From Flaccisagitta enflata (taxonomy: Eukaryota; Chaetognatha; Sagittoidea; Aphragmophora): 64,000 bases of DNA. Positions 10,261 to 23,794 of this stretch are shown in pieces. A program made the position numbers and the translations under genes. The notes below the pieces were generated by a model, which worked only from the letters and a program-made list of their open reading frames with translations, did not search any database and was not told where the DNA came from. The stretch lies in assembly GCA_965153355.1 (NCBI GenBank), contig OZ231128.1, forward strand, positions 41,416,001-41,480,000, in the 5' to 3' direction. How positions within the stretch are numbered: the first letter of the stretch is position 1; each line of letters begins with the position of its first letter.

Positions 10261-10440
10261 GCATAGAATGGAGTATGGAGTTACAGCATCATCAACAGGA
10301 CTAACAGAGGGACAGACATTGGGCATGATAGGCGATAAGTCACTCAAAGAAACAGACACTGAAGGACATAATGACTTTTTTTTTTGAAGATTGTTAAGCA
10401 ATTAGATAGTGAAAACAAACCAACAGACTGACAGAAATAG

Positions 10441-10864
10441 CAAGTCATCCAAGGATTGCACATGGTCAGCGGTACCCGATGCCCTGCTTGGAGTGATCAG
10501 CTGAAAAAGTGGAGTGAGAGCAGGGCAGCGGCCCCAAAGGGCCGATGTCCTGTAGGACACAGGGGTGAATTTCCTTACGTACTGAGAAGGCATATTTCAG
10601 GCCTTTGGGGCAATTTTCCTTGATATTCAATGGGAGTTGAATATTTTTTCAATGGGAAGTTTGCATTTTGTTATTTTCCCATGTTATTCAATGGGATGTT
10701 TACATTTTGTCATTTTCCCATGTTATTCAATGGGAATTTGAGAATTCAGAAGCTTCAGGGGGGGGACGTACAGACGGACGGACGGATGTACGGACGGACG
10801 GACGTAAGGAAATTCACCCCTGTGTCCTACAGGACATCGGCCCTTTGGGGCCGCTGCCCAAAAA
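10441..10864 (+). mobile_element. PH-B element with a perfect 58-bp inverted repeat
   Basis: It starts with a short hairpin, ATCC-AA-GGAT (10447-10456), then GGTCAGCGGTACCCGATGCC. An exact 58-bp inverted repeat follows: 10523-10580 against 10802-10859, beginning GGGCAGCGGCCCC. It encloses a ~220-bp core with three ~40-50-bp tandem units (TTCAATGGGA...TTTTCCCATG) and a GACG/GACGTAC tract. The 3' end is GGGGCCGCTGCCCAAAAA. There is no coding capacity. The architecture is that of the PH superfamily. Confidence 0.75.
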
Positions 10865-12107
<1,243 letters not shown>

Positions 12108-12225
12108 TAAACTGCATGTTTCTGTGTTACAGTACAGTCGATATGCAATGCATTAAAAACCACTCTAGTTAAAATAGGCAGTGAGAACTAAAACCTTTCT
12201 AGTCCGATTCTGCCTTGAGTGTCTT

Positions 12226-12432
12226 TCCTTTTTCTTTTTCTTCTTCTTCTTTTTTTTTTTCTTCTTTTTCTATTTCTATTTCTATTTCTATTTCTATTTC
12301 TATTTCTATTTCTATTTCTATTTCTATTTCTTTTTCTTTTTCTTTTTGTTTTTCTTCTTCTTCTTCTTCTTTTTCTTCTTCTTCTTCTTCTTTTTCTTCT
12401 TCTTCTTCTTCTCCCCTTCTTTTTCCTCTTGA
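12226..12432. repeat. compound polypyrimidine tract: TTC, TATTTC hexamers, TTTTTC
   Basis: Ten or so TATTTC hexamers (about 12266-12330) are flanked by TTTTTC and CTT repeats. The tract abuts the 3' end of the PH-A element next door, the same side-by-side arrangement as at 30246. Confidence 0.9.
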
Positions 12433-12648
12433 TTTTTAGTCGCGTGCTACGCGACTCTACACCCCGCTTTGCCGGTCCGTCCGTCGGTCCGTCGGTCCGT
12501 CCATTGGTCCGTCCGTCCGTCACACTTTACTTTTTATGGATTTTTGTGGTTTTTGACCCTACTGCTCCTGCCCAAGTGATCTGGTAACCTCGATAATGGC
12601 TCCTGCCCACCCACACGCGACTGGGGTAGCCGTGTATCCGGCCTCGTT
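12433..12648 (-). mobile_element. PH-A1 element, complete
   Basis: Read on the minus strand: AACGAGGCCGGATACACGGC, a CAGTCGCGTG box, a GGGTGGGCAGGAGC block and a (GACG/GACC)n core. The terminal hairpin AGTCGCGTAGCACGCGACT is followed by AAAAA. The 5' box and the 3' hairpin arm are complementary. No open frame; non-autonomous. Confidence 0.8.
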
Positions 12649-13073
12649 ACTCTTCACAGCACTGTACCTCTCCTCCTTCTTCGTCGTCGAAGCCTTCTTC
12701 TGCGTATTCTTCGCTCATATTTCCTTTTCTCGTCTTCTGCGGGAATTACTTCATCCACTTCCTCGAGAGCTATGTAAATGCGCAATCTATATTCTGAGAA
12801 TATATTGCGTGTCCTTGCCTGCACGAAACATTTTTCTTTTTACATAGCGCTTTGAACGTTAAAAGCAAAACAACTTCATCACCGTGTCGCGCGCGCTCTC
12901 ATGTCACAGTAGTTATGATAATAACAAGCACAATAGTCACAATAGTCAATTTAGATATGAGGATAACTAGCATGTGACAATGTCAATGAACCAAATATCT
13001 ATGACACAAAAACGTTCACATGACCGGCTCAGGGTCATTTTGTTTCTATAAAAGCAGCATATCATATGCATTA

Positions 13074-13715
13074 TGGTCGCTTGCTGAGCGACTCTATAAG
13101 AGGATGTGTCTCTATAAGAGGATGTGTCCCTTAGTTTGTCTGTCCGTTCAGTAGATAACGAAAGCGATAAGCGAAATCGGTTGAAATAATGATTTCGTAG
13201 CATAACAGCCCTTGCCCGGTCACATAACAGCCCCCGCCCATCCACAAACTGCCGCTGCCCACCCTTATTACCACTTGGATCAAAAAAAAAAAAGACGCAC
13301 CTATCTAATAATTGATAAAACAGATATAAGAAATAATTTCAACTATTTTTAAGAAAGACATTTTGAAAGATTTTCAAAAAATCTTTCATTCTAGACCAAT
13401 CCCAGATCTGTATCTCAAACGGTTTAGGAGCTAGAGCTCTGCAAAGAGAAGCACTATTTTGCTAAAATGCATTTTTTTCATAGGGATTGCAAAACTGAAA
13501 TAGGCAATGTTTTTACTCAAACTGATGCCATTTCTAAACGAAAAAAGATAGCAATACCAGATTGGCGCCAAATGAAAGTACTTTCAAAGGGCTTCAAAAT
13601 GACCTAAGATTTTCTATAGTTTTTTGAAGATTTATTAGCTAACTCAACCATTTAAAAGTGCGTCTTTTTTTTTTTATCCGCGTGGAACTGCCCCTGGTCG
13701 TGTATACAGCCTTGT
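13074..13715 (-). mobile_element. PH-G element (diverged), interrupted by another element
   Basis: On the plus strand it begins with hairpin GTCGCTTGCTGAGCGAC (13076-13092) and ACTCTATAAGAGGATGTGTC, the 3' end of a minus-oriented copy. It ends with the 5' type sequence GTCGTGTATACAGCCTTGTT. Repeated ACAGCCC/TGCCC blocks lie between. Positions 13277-13679 are a later insertion. A sister copy lies at 39974-40219. Confidence 0.6.
13277..13679. mobile_element. ~400-bp inverted-end element nested in PH-G
   Basis: The left end is GGAT-C-A12-GACGCAC (13277-13300) and the right end GTGCGTC-T10-ATCC, a near-perfect terminal inverted repeat. The interior is non-coding and AT-rich. The flanks on both sides match PH-G sequence, so this insertion is younger. 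The superfamily is not determined. Confidence 0.6.
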
Positions 13716-14088
13716 TTTGTTGAATTCTCTTTCCGAGCGAAAAAATCGAGTTTTGTTAGTCAAAAAATCACTTTATCGTCGTCTCGTGCATATTGGACAA
13801 CAGACAGACTTACGCTCTTATAACGAGTGGTTCTCGTACAATTTGCACAAGCACATGTAAAATCTCATTAGTGGAGTTAGAAATGCAAAAGATCCTATCC
13901 TACCAACGACCGAAAGAACAATCGCTTCACAAAGCCGTATTGCGCGTTTCATTCTCGTAGTTCGTCTTGTTTTGTGTGTGAAATGAATTAGCGCTCGGCC
14001 AAACTATCAATTAGCTATCACCATCTTCAGTAAAGTCCCTCTGAAGACTCCAACCTCGTCATTTATCCTCCAACGCATCGTTACGCGC

Positions 14089-14699
<611 letters not shown>

Positions 14700-15345
14700 T
14701 CCATAAATGAGTCCACCCACCCACCCTTGACGCCCGGGGCTTTGGCATGACGATGATGTTGATGAAGATGAAGATGATGAAGAAGATTGAGGATACGGAT
14801 CACGCCGCCTCCTCATTGGCTGGCACGCGCCCAAACGCCTAGACTGGTTCCCCTAGAAACGCCACCACTTACATCACGAATCACGGAATACTTTCCTCTG
14901 AATGGATGCCAAAGTCAGTGGGATAAAAGTCAGTATTGCCAATTGGGAACCAAGGGAGATGGAGAAGTGAGAAAGGATAGGATATTATTAGGCCGTCTCT
15001 CGTTTATATAGTTTTAGTGGCATTGCCCCCTTGACCTTGCTCGTTTGCTGTCACGTATTTTGACCATCATTATCTTTAAATCCTATTTCAATAGATTTGT
15101 CTGTGTGCTACATATTTCACTGTGCTTCAGGCTATGATATCAGGTTTAGTCTTTAGAGGTCGGGAATAAGGTCCTGTAGGCTGGGATATGGGCCACGAGC
15201 CCTTAGCTCCTCTCAAGTTGGAATTGTGCGACGGGATTACCCGGTGTTATGACGTCGAGGAAGGATTCTGGGCCTAAGCCGTTACAATAATCAAAACCTC
15301 ATGACTAAATTTCCACTTTTGTTGCTGTCATGCAAGTCCATCTGG
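14700..15345. other. intergenic DNA, no supported feature
   Basis: The sequence includes a short GATGAT/GAAGAT stretch (about 14750-14790) and otherwise looks single-copy. No convincing exon or RNA gene was found. Confidence 0.4.
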
Positions 15346-15480
15346 TTTTTAGGTGCGACAAAGCACCTCTATAACTGGCTGTGTCCGTTGGTCCGTTGGT
15401 CTGTTGGTCTGTCTGTCTGTCGGGTAACGCATTCGTTCGACGATCCACACGTCGCACCTTATTGGCCTACTTGGCCTTAT
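15346..15480 (-). mobile_element. PH-C element, complete
   Basis: Minus-strand reading: AAGGCCAAGTAGGCC (5' hairpin GGCC-loop-GGCC), AATAAGGTGCGAC box, short interior and GACC/GACA core. The 3' hairpin AGGTGC-TTTGTC-GCACCT is followed by AAAAA. The box AGGTGCGAC pairs with GTCGCACCT of the terminal hairpin. It matches the plus-strand copy at 29306-29436. Confidence 0.75.
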
Positions 15481-15757
15481 TCCATTTCTTTTGGATGCAT
15501 CTTGGCGTTTGCCATAATTTGCAATAATTTGAACCATCTATCATTTGGCAAAACTACCCCTACCTAGTGCCCGCTCGCACGAGAGCACAGTAGCTGGCTA
15601 TCGTATCTTATTCATGTTATGAGCCAATGTGTTTTTTGTTTTTTTCTAATTCAAAATGTATTTTAATGTATCTGCGAATCTGCGGAGCTTATCTCATAAA
15701 AGAAAGTTCAGTCCTAAGTCCCTTGGGGCCTTCGCCCTTGTTCTAGATTCTTGATTC

Positions 15758-15872
<115 letters not shown>

Positions 15873-16158
15873 CCGTTGACTCTATCTCTATCTCGCGCGC
15901 GTCTCTCCTTTGACGACGAGCCAAAAACTTAAAGGCGTCGTCTTTTGAAGCGAGAAACTCGGAACCAACGCGAGTCGCGCCGCCAACTGTCTCTTGCGGG
16001 AATTAAAACGGCGTCCAAAAAAAAAAAAGAGAAAAAAAAAGAGCAGAGAATGAAAAAAAAGAATAAGAAACAAATTTGAAGAAATATCCTGAATGAAAAA
16101 CAATAATCGTTTCATCGTTTCATCGTTTCATCGTTTCATCAAAGAACAACAGTAGCAA

Positions 16159-16178
16159 CAAAAACAAAAACAAAAACA

Positions 16179-16237
<59 letters not shown>

Positions 16238-16238
16238 A

Positions 16239-16307
<69 letters not shown>

Positions 16308-16311
16308 ACAC
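16159..16311. repeat. (AAAACR)n hexamer array then (CA)n
   Basis: About 13 hexamers AAAACA or AAAACG (16159-16238) adjoin (CA)n (16243-16311). A TTTCATCG tetraplicate precedes it (~16108-16140). Confidence 0.95.
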
Positions 16312-17648
16312 TGCAAAATCAATCAATTAACTTCCGCGACCCAAGTTGACGACCGAGAGAGTGAAAGGAAAGGCGGGGAAAACAGGATTAAAAGTCTGCA
16401 ACCAATCTTGTGACCAACAACATAAAGTCTTAATTACTTGAGCGATTAAGTGAACTCGCGCCCTCGGCCTTTTTCTCTCCAAGATGCTGTGTACTCACAA
16501 CGCGACCATCTATAGTTATTTCATTTTCTTTGGCAGAGAGGTTTTGTCTGTACGTCGGCCCATTGCATTAGTTCGTCGGTTTGTTGATCCATTGGAGTTT
16601 GGACCGTCGACAGATCATTTCATCCGCCCGTCCGTTCGCCCTTCTGAAAAGCTCCAGAGTCAAATAAAAATGAGTAAAACCGCGCATGTTCGCCTCTGTC
16701 CCCACGTACGCAACGATATTGTTTTCTCCCTTTTTCTTTGAGATGTATTCACATGCCATGTCTTTCGTAACAAGGGCGTTTTTTTTTCTTTTGATGCGTT
16801 GGTTGGTATGTCGGTTCGTTGGTATTTTTCTGTATTTTCATATTGAGATCGCAAAAAAAAAAAAAAAGAAATTCAAAAGGATTTAGGCAAATGTACGAAA
16901 ATTTCCGTACCGTGGCGGGGGTTCTTCAAAGGGGTGCAATTCAGTCAAATCCCATGGGACTGAAAAATGTCATCAGTTGTAGACGGAATTCTGTTAGAGC
17001 TAGGAAAAGAAAATAACAGAAAACAGACTGAGGGGACGAAGAGTTAGAATCTAGGCGCTAATATGTTAAAAGTGGGTCCGTTGGAAGTTGGAACGGGGCT
17101 TAACCGAAATTGTAGGTTTCTGTGAAGACGTCCATGTTGTTGGACGTACAGTCGTACACGTATGCGAGCATTTAAATTCCCTCCCAACTTTGTTTCCCAA
17201 TACCAATCCTTAAAAACATAATTAAAAATGGCAGATCCTTTAAAAAGTTTTATCATCCACCACGGAAGAACTCATTTAAATTTGTTCAATTTTTCCTTTA
17301 ATGCGGCTCCGCCATCATTTGAATTGGATTCCGATGAAATTGCTTACCGCTCGTTTTTTCTTTCTTTCTTTCTTTTGTACGCAGGTGTGCGTGCGTACGA
17401 CCGTGCCATCGTGCGCGTGCGCCCGTGCGTACGTGCGCACATGCGTTCGTGTGACTGTGCGTGTGTAAACGTGTGTTCTCACACCCACGAAGATTAGGAT
17501 GGAGTACGCCTGCATTGTTCTTTTTTCTAGCCCTTGCTCCTCTGTTCTGCTGCTTCCCTTGGGAAGTCTTTGGGATTTATGTTGACGTTGATGTTTCGAA
17601 CATTTTTTCTGCGCTCGTTGCTTTTCTTTGCCGCCGTTTGAGTCCTAA
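16312..17648. other. intergenic DNA, no supported gene
   Basis: The region has short pyrimidine tracts and a GTGC/GTGCGTAC-rich stretch at ~17385-17475. Short frames here start with non-ATG codons or run into repeats. No exon could be supported. Confidence 0.4.
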
Positions 17649-17837
<189 letters not shown>

Positions 17838-20180
17838 CTTTGATATCTTTCACTTTTATAAACAGACGCCGTTGCCTGTGTATTTCTGATGTGAAAATCT
17901 GAAATATGAAATATGAAACAATCGTTCTTTTTATTTCATTAAAAGCCGCATTATCGATTGTTACGGCGCGGTAGTAGCAACTTTGGCTTTTATAATGGCT
18001 TTGATAATGATCGATGAATTTGCTACTGACGGATGCTACGGTTGGTAAGGTACATCGGGATATGGTGGATGTGGTGGATATGGTGGAAGTGGTGGACGAC
18101 TGGGTGTAGCAGATATGGTAGATACATGACAGCGGATCTTTAGATTGAAACTGCGGAAGAAAAAAAAAGACAAACTGCTCTGTCAGCCATTTTTTCCCAA
18201 CGCATTATTTATAATCATTTTCCCGCAAGAATAGAAATTTGGCGACCTTTTAATAGGAATTAAGTTGATATGTAAATGAATATTTTGCAACGTAAGTTAT
18301 GACGTAAACTATGGCCCATAATGGCCGATGTACAAAGAGAGAGAGAGAGAGAGAGAGAGAGCGTGAGAGAGAGACAGACAGGGCGACAGAGCGACAGAGA
18401 CAGAATTTCTTTTCTCTTAACTTCAGCCAAACCTTTTCTGTCGTATTCAAACGGTCTCCTTATTTTCGCTTAAGGAGGAATTATTTTCTTTACGCTGATT
18501 ATCCTTTTGTCTTTGTTTTCTTTTGGTCATCTGTCTTCTCTTTTCTTATCGGAATTTGAATTTGGCCGCGAGACAGCATTGCCCTGATCCTGTTTGACCG
18601 ACTGAAGAGCATTCATTGCAGAAAACTTCTGATCCCTGAAACCGTACTAAACTTCATCATCATAATTTTTCACAGAAATATGAATTTTCATTTTTTGAAG
18701 CAACCAAAAGCAATAATTCTTTTTTGTGTTTTGGCCTAATACCCTTTAAGATAACTTCAAAAACGAAAATAAAAGTGATTATTTCAACCAAGTAACTCTT
18801 AATACTTTCACAAATGTTTGTTTTAATTAAGAATGTGAGTTTTTCTGAAATGATCAATAATCATTACAGATGTCAAGGTCATTCATTTAGACATAAAGTC
18901 CTTCTCTTCCAGCGTCTCAGGTAGCAAGGAGCAATGCACAAACGCCTCTGAATAGCTAAAGAACATGTGATCATTACTAAAAAGACTATAGGTAGTCAAT
19001 CCCCCCTCCCCCACCCAATCCCCTCATCGAGAAGGTATCGGGATCGAAATGGAAACAAATTTGCATAGATTTGGTTTCAAACTCTTTTTACGATTTCCAA
19101 TACGTATGGTTTTCTCTTGAAAGAAAAGAAATTTAAAAAGAAAAAGAAAGAGAATTGTGGTTTTGACACTCGAGGCAAGAATCCCAATTTCCTTGATTTG
19201 AATTTCTTCACCATATGGTGCGTTTTTCACACAAAAAAGAATTGTTTCTTAGCTTTTTTTTCTTCGTTTTCCATTGTGATTTTGTACTATTTTGTACTAT
19301 TTTGTACTATTGTTGTTTTTGGGCGGAGCGAATGGAGCTTTAGATGTAATAGTATTCAAAAATGAGGGGGGGGCGGGGTGAACCTAGGAAGTTTTCCTTT
19401 CCTTAAGCATTTCGTACCACATTACGGATAAAACCGGGCAAACCTATCTCCCGTGCCTCGGGTTGTCTATGCCCATTTCTCCATTTCCATTTTACAGTCA
19501 ATTTACTTTCTTCCTCTTCGACGTCGTTTTCGTTTATTCTACTATTTTTCCTTTCTCTTTTCTATCTGACTTCCTCTTTGCTCATTCCATCGTTTTATCG
19601 TTTTGCTTATTTTAGTTCATCAATATTGACTTTAATCTTATTTTTCTTTGGTTTTCTGAAAGGAAAAATCTCTTTTCGTTTTCTAGTCAGTAAGTTGCTC
19701 TCTTTTTGGTCAGATGAAAAAAAAACACAGATTTCCCGGGTAGAAAATACGTTTCATAACGATGAGCGTTGTTTCTTGCGTCGATGCGACACACAAATAA
19801 TAAGGTGATGTCAAGTGACAAAACAATGAAATAATCATCTTGAACGACTCAAATCAACCTCTTGATATGATCCTTGAACCATTGCTAATTATCAGAGGAA
19901 CATCGTGGAAAGCAAATGGTGCGAATACTGATCAGAAAGATGTTTCATTAAGGAAATATACAAAATTGGAAATGAAAGTGGATCCAGTGCCTTTGATTGG
20001 TTAAGATGGTGTAGGATATGATGCGGCTGATTAAAATATTGTTCAATTCGTCATTTCTAGTTTAAGTGTCCTTAGCTTACATTAGATGCAACTTTTTTTC
20101 TGTGTTTGGTCAGTTTGCGAGAAGCAGGGCAGTGACCGTTTTTGTGAAATATCCACAACATACTAACCTTATGCGTGTAG
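17838..20180. other. intergenic DNA with a short glycine-rich frame and a short (GA)n
   Basis: GGATATGGTGGATGTGGTGG-type triplets at ~18055-18105 would encode GYGGCGGYGGSGG, closed by stops on both sides. A (GA)n lies at ~18336-18375. The remainder is AT-rich with no supported gene. Confidence 0.4.
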
Positions 20181-20397
20181 AACAAGGCCGGATACACGGC
20201 TAGCCCAGTCGCGTGCGGGTGGGCAGGAACAGTGCTGAAGAAGGTCACTAATGTTTGGGCAGGAACAGGAGTAGGCTCAAAAAGCTCAAAAACGCCGAAA
20301 GAATGAAAAGGGGGGAGACCGACAGACAGACCGACAGACTGACAGACCGACGGACCGACAAAGCGGGTTGTAGAGTCGCCTAGCCCGAGACTAAAAA
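20181..20397 (+). mobile_element. PH-A1 element, complete
   Basis: AACAAGGCCGGATACACGGC start, CAGTCGCGTGC box, two GGGCAGGA blocks, AAAAAGCTCAAAAACGCCG, and a GACC/GACA core. The terminal hairpin (AGTCGCCTAGCCCGAGACT) has decayed in the stem; then AAAAA. Confidence 0.8.
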
Positions 20398-20509
20398 CGC
20401 TAAAGTATGTATCATGCGTGGTCGTTATTTTTGATTAGAACAAGATAGTAGTGTGCGATTCTATAATCAACTCATTCGCGCCCATTTCATCTCGTGCCGT
20501 CATTAACGC

Positions 20510-20708
20510 TGACGTTATCCTCGTTCGCAGCGAGAGTGACGTTATCAGCGAATCTCGGTCATTTCGAAATTCGCCGCGCGTCACGCCGCATTTTGGCCGC
20601 GATCGGCCGCCTTTTGGCCGCCTTTTGGCCGCGATCGGCCGCATCCGGCCTCGATCGGCCGCTATGTGGCCGCTTCCGGCCGACTTCGGCCGCTATAACG
20701 TCGGCCGC
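20510..20708. promoter_or_regulatory. GC-rich island with two TGACGT sites and a CGGCCG/GGCCGC array
   Basis: TGACGTTATC occurs at 20510 and again at 20537 (CRE/ATF-like core, 27 bp apart). Some 50 bp later comes ~115 bp with about 13 GGCC cores, mostly as GGCCGC or CGGCCG (20594-20708), in an otherwise AT-rich area. This could be an unmethylated CpG-island promoter or a GC-rich minisatellite. No adjacent gene is supported, so the function is inference only. Confidence 0.3.
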
Positions 20709-21201
20709 GCCTCATTCCGAAAGAATCTTTTTTTGCTTTATGACGCTTTCGTCAGCGGATTCTTTTGCAGATCGAATATTTCTGCTGTGGTTTACTGTGA
20801 TTAACTGTGATCATTAGTGGTTTTGTCTCTATGCGATACAGAAACAGTAACGACTTACGACCTATTTTTGTATCCATCGTATGATCTAGACCAACGGATC
20901 TGCAAACGTTCTGATGGTATGTGATATATTTCCAATCGCGCCCGAGTATTGGAGCCGCTTTATCAATTCGATATCCCGACCATTTCCAGATGATTTTCGC
21001 TTTCAAAGCGCCACAGAAAAGCCTGAGATGCAATTATTTGTCTCAAATAGGTGATAATTTCTTACCGGCCAACATGAGCGGATTCCCGTGAATCCTTCAG
21101 TGTGGGGTTAAACTGTAACTAACAGTCTTGAATGATAAAAACCTGTCACCTTATCTTATTTTTACAATCTAAAGAGTTTTTGAACTGATTGCAAGACCGC
21201 C

Positions 21202-21481
21202 TTTTTAGATGCGTCCGTCAGGAACGCATCTCTATAAGAGGGTCTGTCCGTCCGTCCGTCCGTCCGTCCGTTACGCAAGTGCAAAAAAACGTTTTTGGCT
21301 GTTTTTGGCCACAATGAGATCCTATACTGAATCAAATGATCGACAAACATGTTTTGAGAGCCTGCTTTACTACTCTCGTCGTTTCATCTGTCTGTTTGTC
21401 TAACTGTCTATCCATATATGTCACATGATTAATACACACAGAGACACAGCCCGGACGCATCGTTGCCCGGTCGGGCTTGTT
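21202..21481 (-). mobile_element. PH-D element, complete
   Basis: Plus-strand start is TTTTT then hairpin arms AGATGCGT and ACGCATCT with a 9-nt loop, followed by CTCTATAAGAGGGTCTGTCC (GTCC)n. The far end reads GGACGCATCGTTGCCCGGTC-GGGCTTGTTT, i.e. on the minus strand AACAAGCCCGACCGGGC (5' hairpin), then a GATGCGTCC box complementary to the terminal hairpin. A sister copy is at 34652-34789. Confidence 0.75.
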
Positions 21482-21493
21482 TCAAGTAAAGAA

Positions 21494-21828
21494 AACAAGG
21501 CTAACCCCGAAAGTCGCATGCAGGACATAAGTAAGTTAGAATGACTTAAATTGACTTAAAATGTTTCAAGATGGCTTAAAATGACTTAAAAAGACATAAA
21601 ATGATGTAAAATGACATAATTAACTAAACTGGCCTAATTGATTTAAGTGACTTTATTAAACTTAAAATGTCGTTGAATGACTTAGAATGACTAAAAATGA
21701 CCTAAAATGACTAAAAATGACTTAAAGTGATAAAAAAAGATAAAGTTTGATGAACGGACCGACCGACCAAGGGACCGACGGACGGATGGACAAAGCGGGT
21801 TGTAGAGTCGCGTGCACGCGACTAAAAA
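21494..21828 (+). mobile_element. PH-A3 element, complete, with an AATGACTTAAA minisatellite
   Basis: It starts AACAAGGCTAACC, box AAGTCGCATGC, then a degenerate ~10-bp tandem array (AAATGACTTA variants, ~200 bp), and a GACC/GACG core. Terminal hairpin AGTCGCGTGCACGCGACT (perfect, no loop), then AAAAA. It lies 12 bp from the preceding PH-D copy. Confidence 0.75.
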
Positions 21829-22207
21829 TGTAATTGATAAATTGTATATTTTTTTCGATTGGTTTATCTTTGCCCATCCTAAATTGTTGTATATCATGGT
21901 ATATCATGCCTCGTTTTAAAGCGTCACAAATGGAACAAAGTGCCAACATGATATAAGCATGAAAAAAGCCGAGCGGAATTGCGCGAGATATATTTCTCCT
22001 TTTTTCCTCGTTCGCGATCTTCGCTCATTTTCGCCATCCTTGAGAATGTTGGTCTGAATTTTTTATGTCTCCCTTCGGTCACTCCATTGCGGGGGGAACA
22101 ACATATTCGGGGTTTAAGGGGCTAGATGGAAGCATGGGGGGAGTCCGGTCAAATGAAGTTCAAAGGAAGATTGGTTATGTAGTTGGGAGTTGAGTGGCCG
22201 AAAGAAA

Positions 22208-23183
22208 AACAAGGCCGGATACACGGCTACCCTTGTCGCGTGCGGGTGGGCAGGAGCAGCGCTGGAGGTCACTAGGGCATCTGGGCAGGAGCCGTATGCT
22301 CAAAAACCTAAAAAACGCCAAAAAAGTAATAGTCGCAAAAGCGTTAGATGATCGGCGGCACCCTTGTCCTGCTTAAGTAGGTTGTGCTTGAAGTTGAGGG
22401 GGGGAGCAGGGCAGCGGCCCCGAAGGGGTTGATGACCTATGCTTTTACACAAGGGAATTTTCTCCTTCTTCTCCTCCTCCTCCGTATGCCTTCCCCACTC
22501 AAATCCAAGCCTCAAGGCCCAAATCTCAGTCTTGAGGCCCAAATCCCAGTCTCAAGGCCTAAATCCCAGCCTTGAGGCTCAACTCTCAACCTTAAGGCTC
22601 AAATCTTGCCCTCGAGGCTGGAATTTTGGCCTCATGGGTAGGATCTGCGCCTTGTGGATGGAATTTGAGCCTTGAGAATGGGATTTGAGTCTCAAACCTG
22701 GGATTTAAACTTTGACACTGGGATTTGGGCCTCAAGACTAGGATTTGGTTCTTGAGGCTTGGATTTGAGTGGGGGGACGGATGTAGGAGAAGAAAAAAAA
22801 ATTCCCTTGTGTGAAACCATAGTCTATAGGTCTATAGGTCTATAGGGACCGACCGACCGACCGACCGACCGACCGACCGACCGACCGACCGACCGACCGA
22901 CCGACCGACCGACCGACCGACCGACCGACCGACCGACCGACCGACCGACCGACCGACCGACCGACCGACCGACCGACCGACCGACCGACCGACCGACCGA
23001 CCGACCGACCGACCGACCGACCGACCGACCGACCGACCGACCGACCGACCGACCGACCGACCGACCGACCGACCGACCGACCGACCGACCGACCGACCGA
23101 CCGACCGACCGACCGACCGACCGACCGACCGACCGACCGACCGACCTAGCGGGGTGTAGAGTCGCGTAGCACGCGACTAAAAA
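22208..23183 (+). mobile_element. PH-A1 element containing a PH-B insert and a ~300-bp (GACC)n core
   Basis: The 5' part (22208-22327) is standard PH-A1 up to ACGCCAAAAAAGTAA. PH-B sequence (22328-~22846) is inserted there. A perfect (GACC)n tract of ~75 units (22847-23146) follows, then TAGCGGGGTGTAGAG and the terminal hairpin AGTCGCGTAGCACGCGACT plus AAAAA. The same A/B/A order with the same left junction recurs at 36304-37330. Confidence 0.8.
22328..22846 (+). mobile_element. PH-B element inside PH-A1; inverted 21-bp repeat array
   Basis: It begins TAGTCGCAAAAGCGTTAGAT, then a GGCGGCACCC block and GCAGGGCAGCGGCCCCGAAG. The core is a palindromic array: left half CCCAAATCCCAGCCTTGAGG-type 21-mers, right half the complement (GGGATTTGGGCCTCAAG). 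The terminal B hairpin has been lost and replaced by CTATAGGT repeats. Apparent frames are array artefacts. Confidence 0.65.
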
Positions 23184-23794
23184 TATGAGCGTTTCGCGAT
23201 TGAGGTGTTAATTTTTCCTAGGGTTTAGGAGGGGCTAGTGATTGTTAGAATTTGGACAAGTGGTGTAGTTGAAATAGGGTATATGAATATGTATGTCTAT
23301 GACGAATTCATTAATTCTTTAAAGAGCGCTGGAAAATTGCGCGTGAAACGAGAGGCCAGGGTATGTAGTTAGGAAAGGGGTTAATGGGCTATCCTTTGCA
23401 TTATTCATGCGAAACTTGGAAGATAAGACTGACCAGCGTGGATAAATGGATCCCTGATTTTCTACTTTGCGTGTTGCCAAGAGTATTTTTACGTATCGAC
23501 AATCAACACACAATGATAAACTCCTTGTTTACGCTTTATCACGCTTTTTGAAATCTTAAACATGGAATCAAACCAGTTAGTTTTCACAATTAAGCTTCAA
23601 TGAGTGGCCTTATTGATAAGCAACTTCAAAAGAGATTGTGGATTGTTTCACCAAGAAAATCATGAATTTTCCTACAATCTTGGCCATAACGTAGGTCTTA
23701 GCTTAGCCAAGTCTTAGCTTAACCAAGATTTTTCTTTCAAAAGCATTTCTGTCTTCTTCTGGGCTGAGTATGTCACGCCACAGGATATAGAGAG
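23184..23794. other. intergenic DNA, no supported feature
   Basis: AT-rich sequence without repeats or exons that I can support; a short CTTAGCTTAGCCAAG duplication is visible near 23695-23735. Confidence 0.4.

Noticed and set aside
18049-18129. Glycine-rich peptide (GYGGCGGYGGSGG) as an exon
   Set aside because: Stop codons close it on both sides, no convincing acceptor, and the DNA is a short GGTGGA repeat.
20451-20817. Two overlapping 107-117-codon frames in the GC-rich island
   Set aside because: Repeated Arg/Pro/Ala-rich words follow the GGCCGC array; no conserved domain or splice context.
22847-23146. CRISPR-like regular repeat
   Set aside because: No spacers; a pure tetranucleotide tract in a eukaryotic element.
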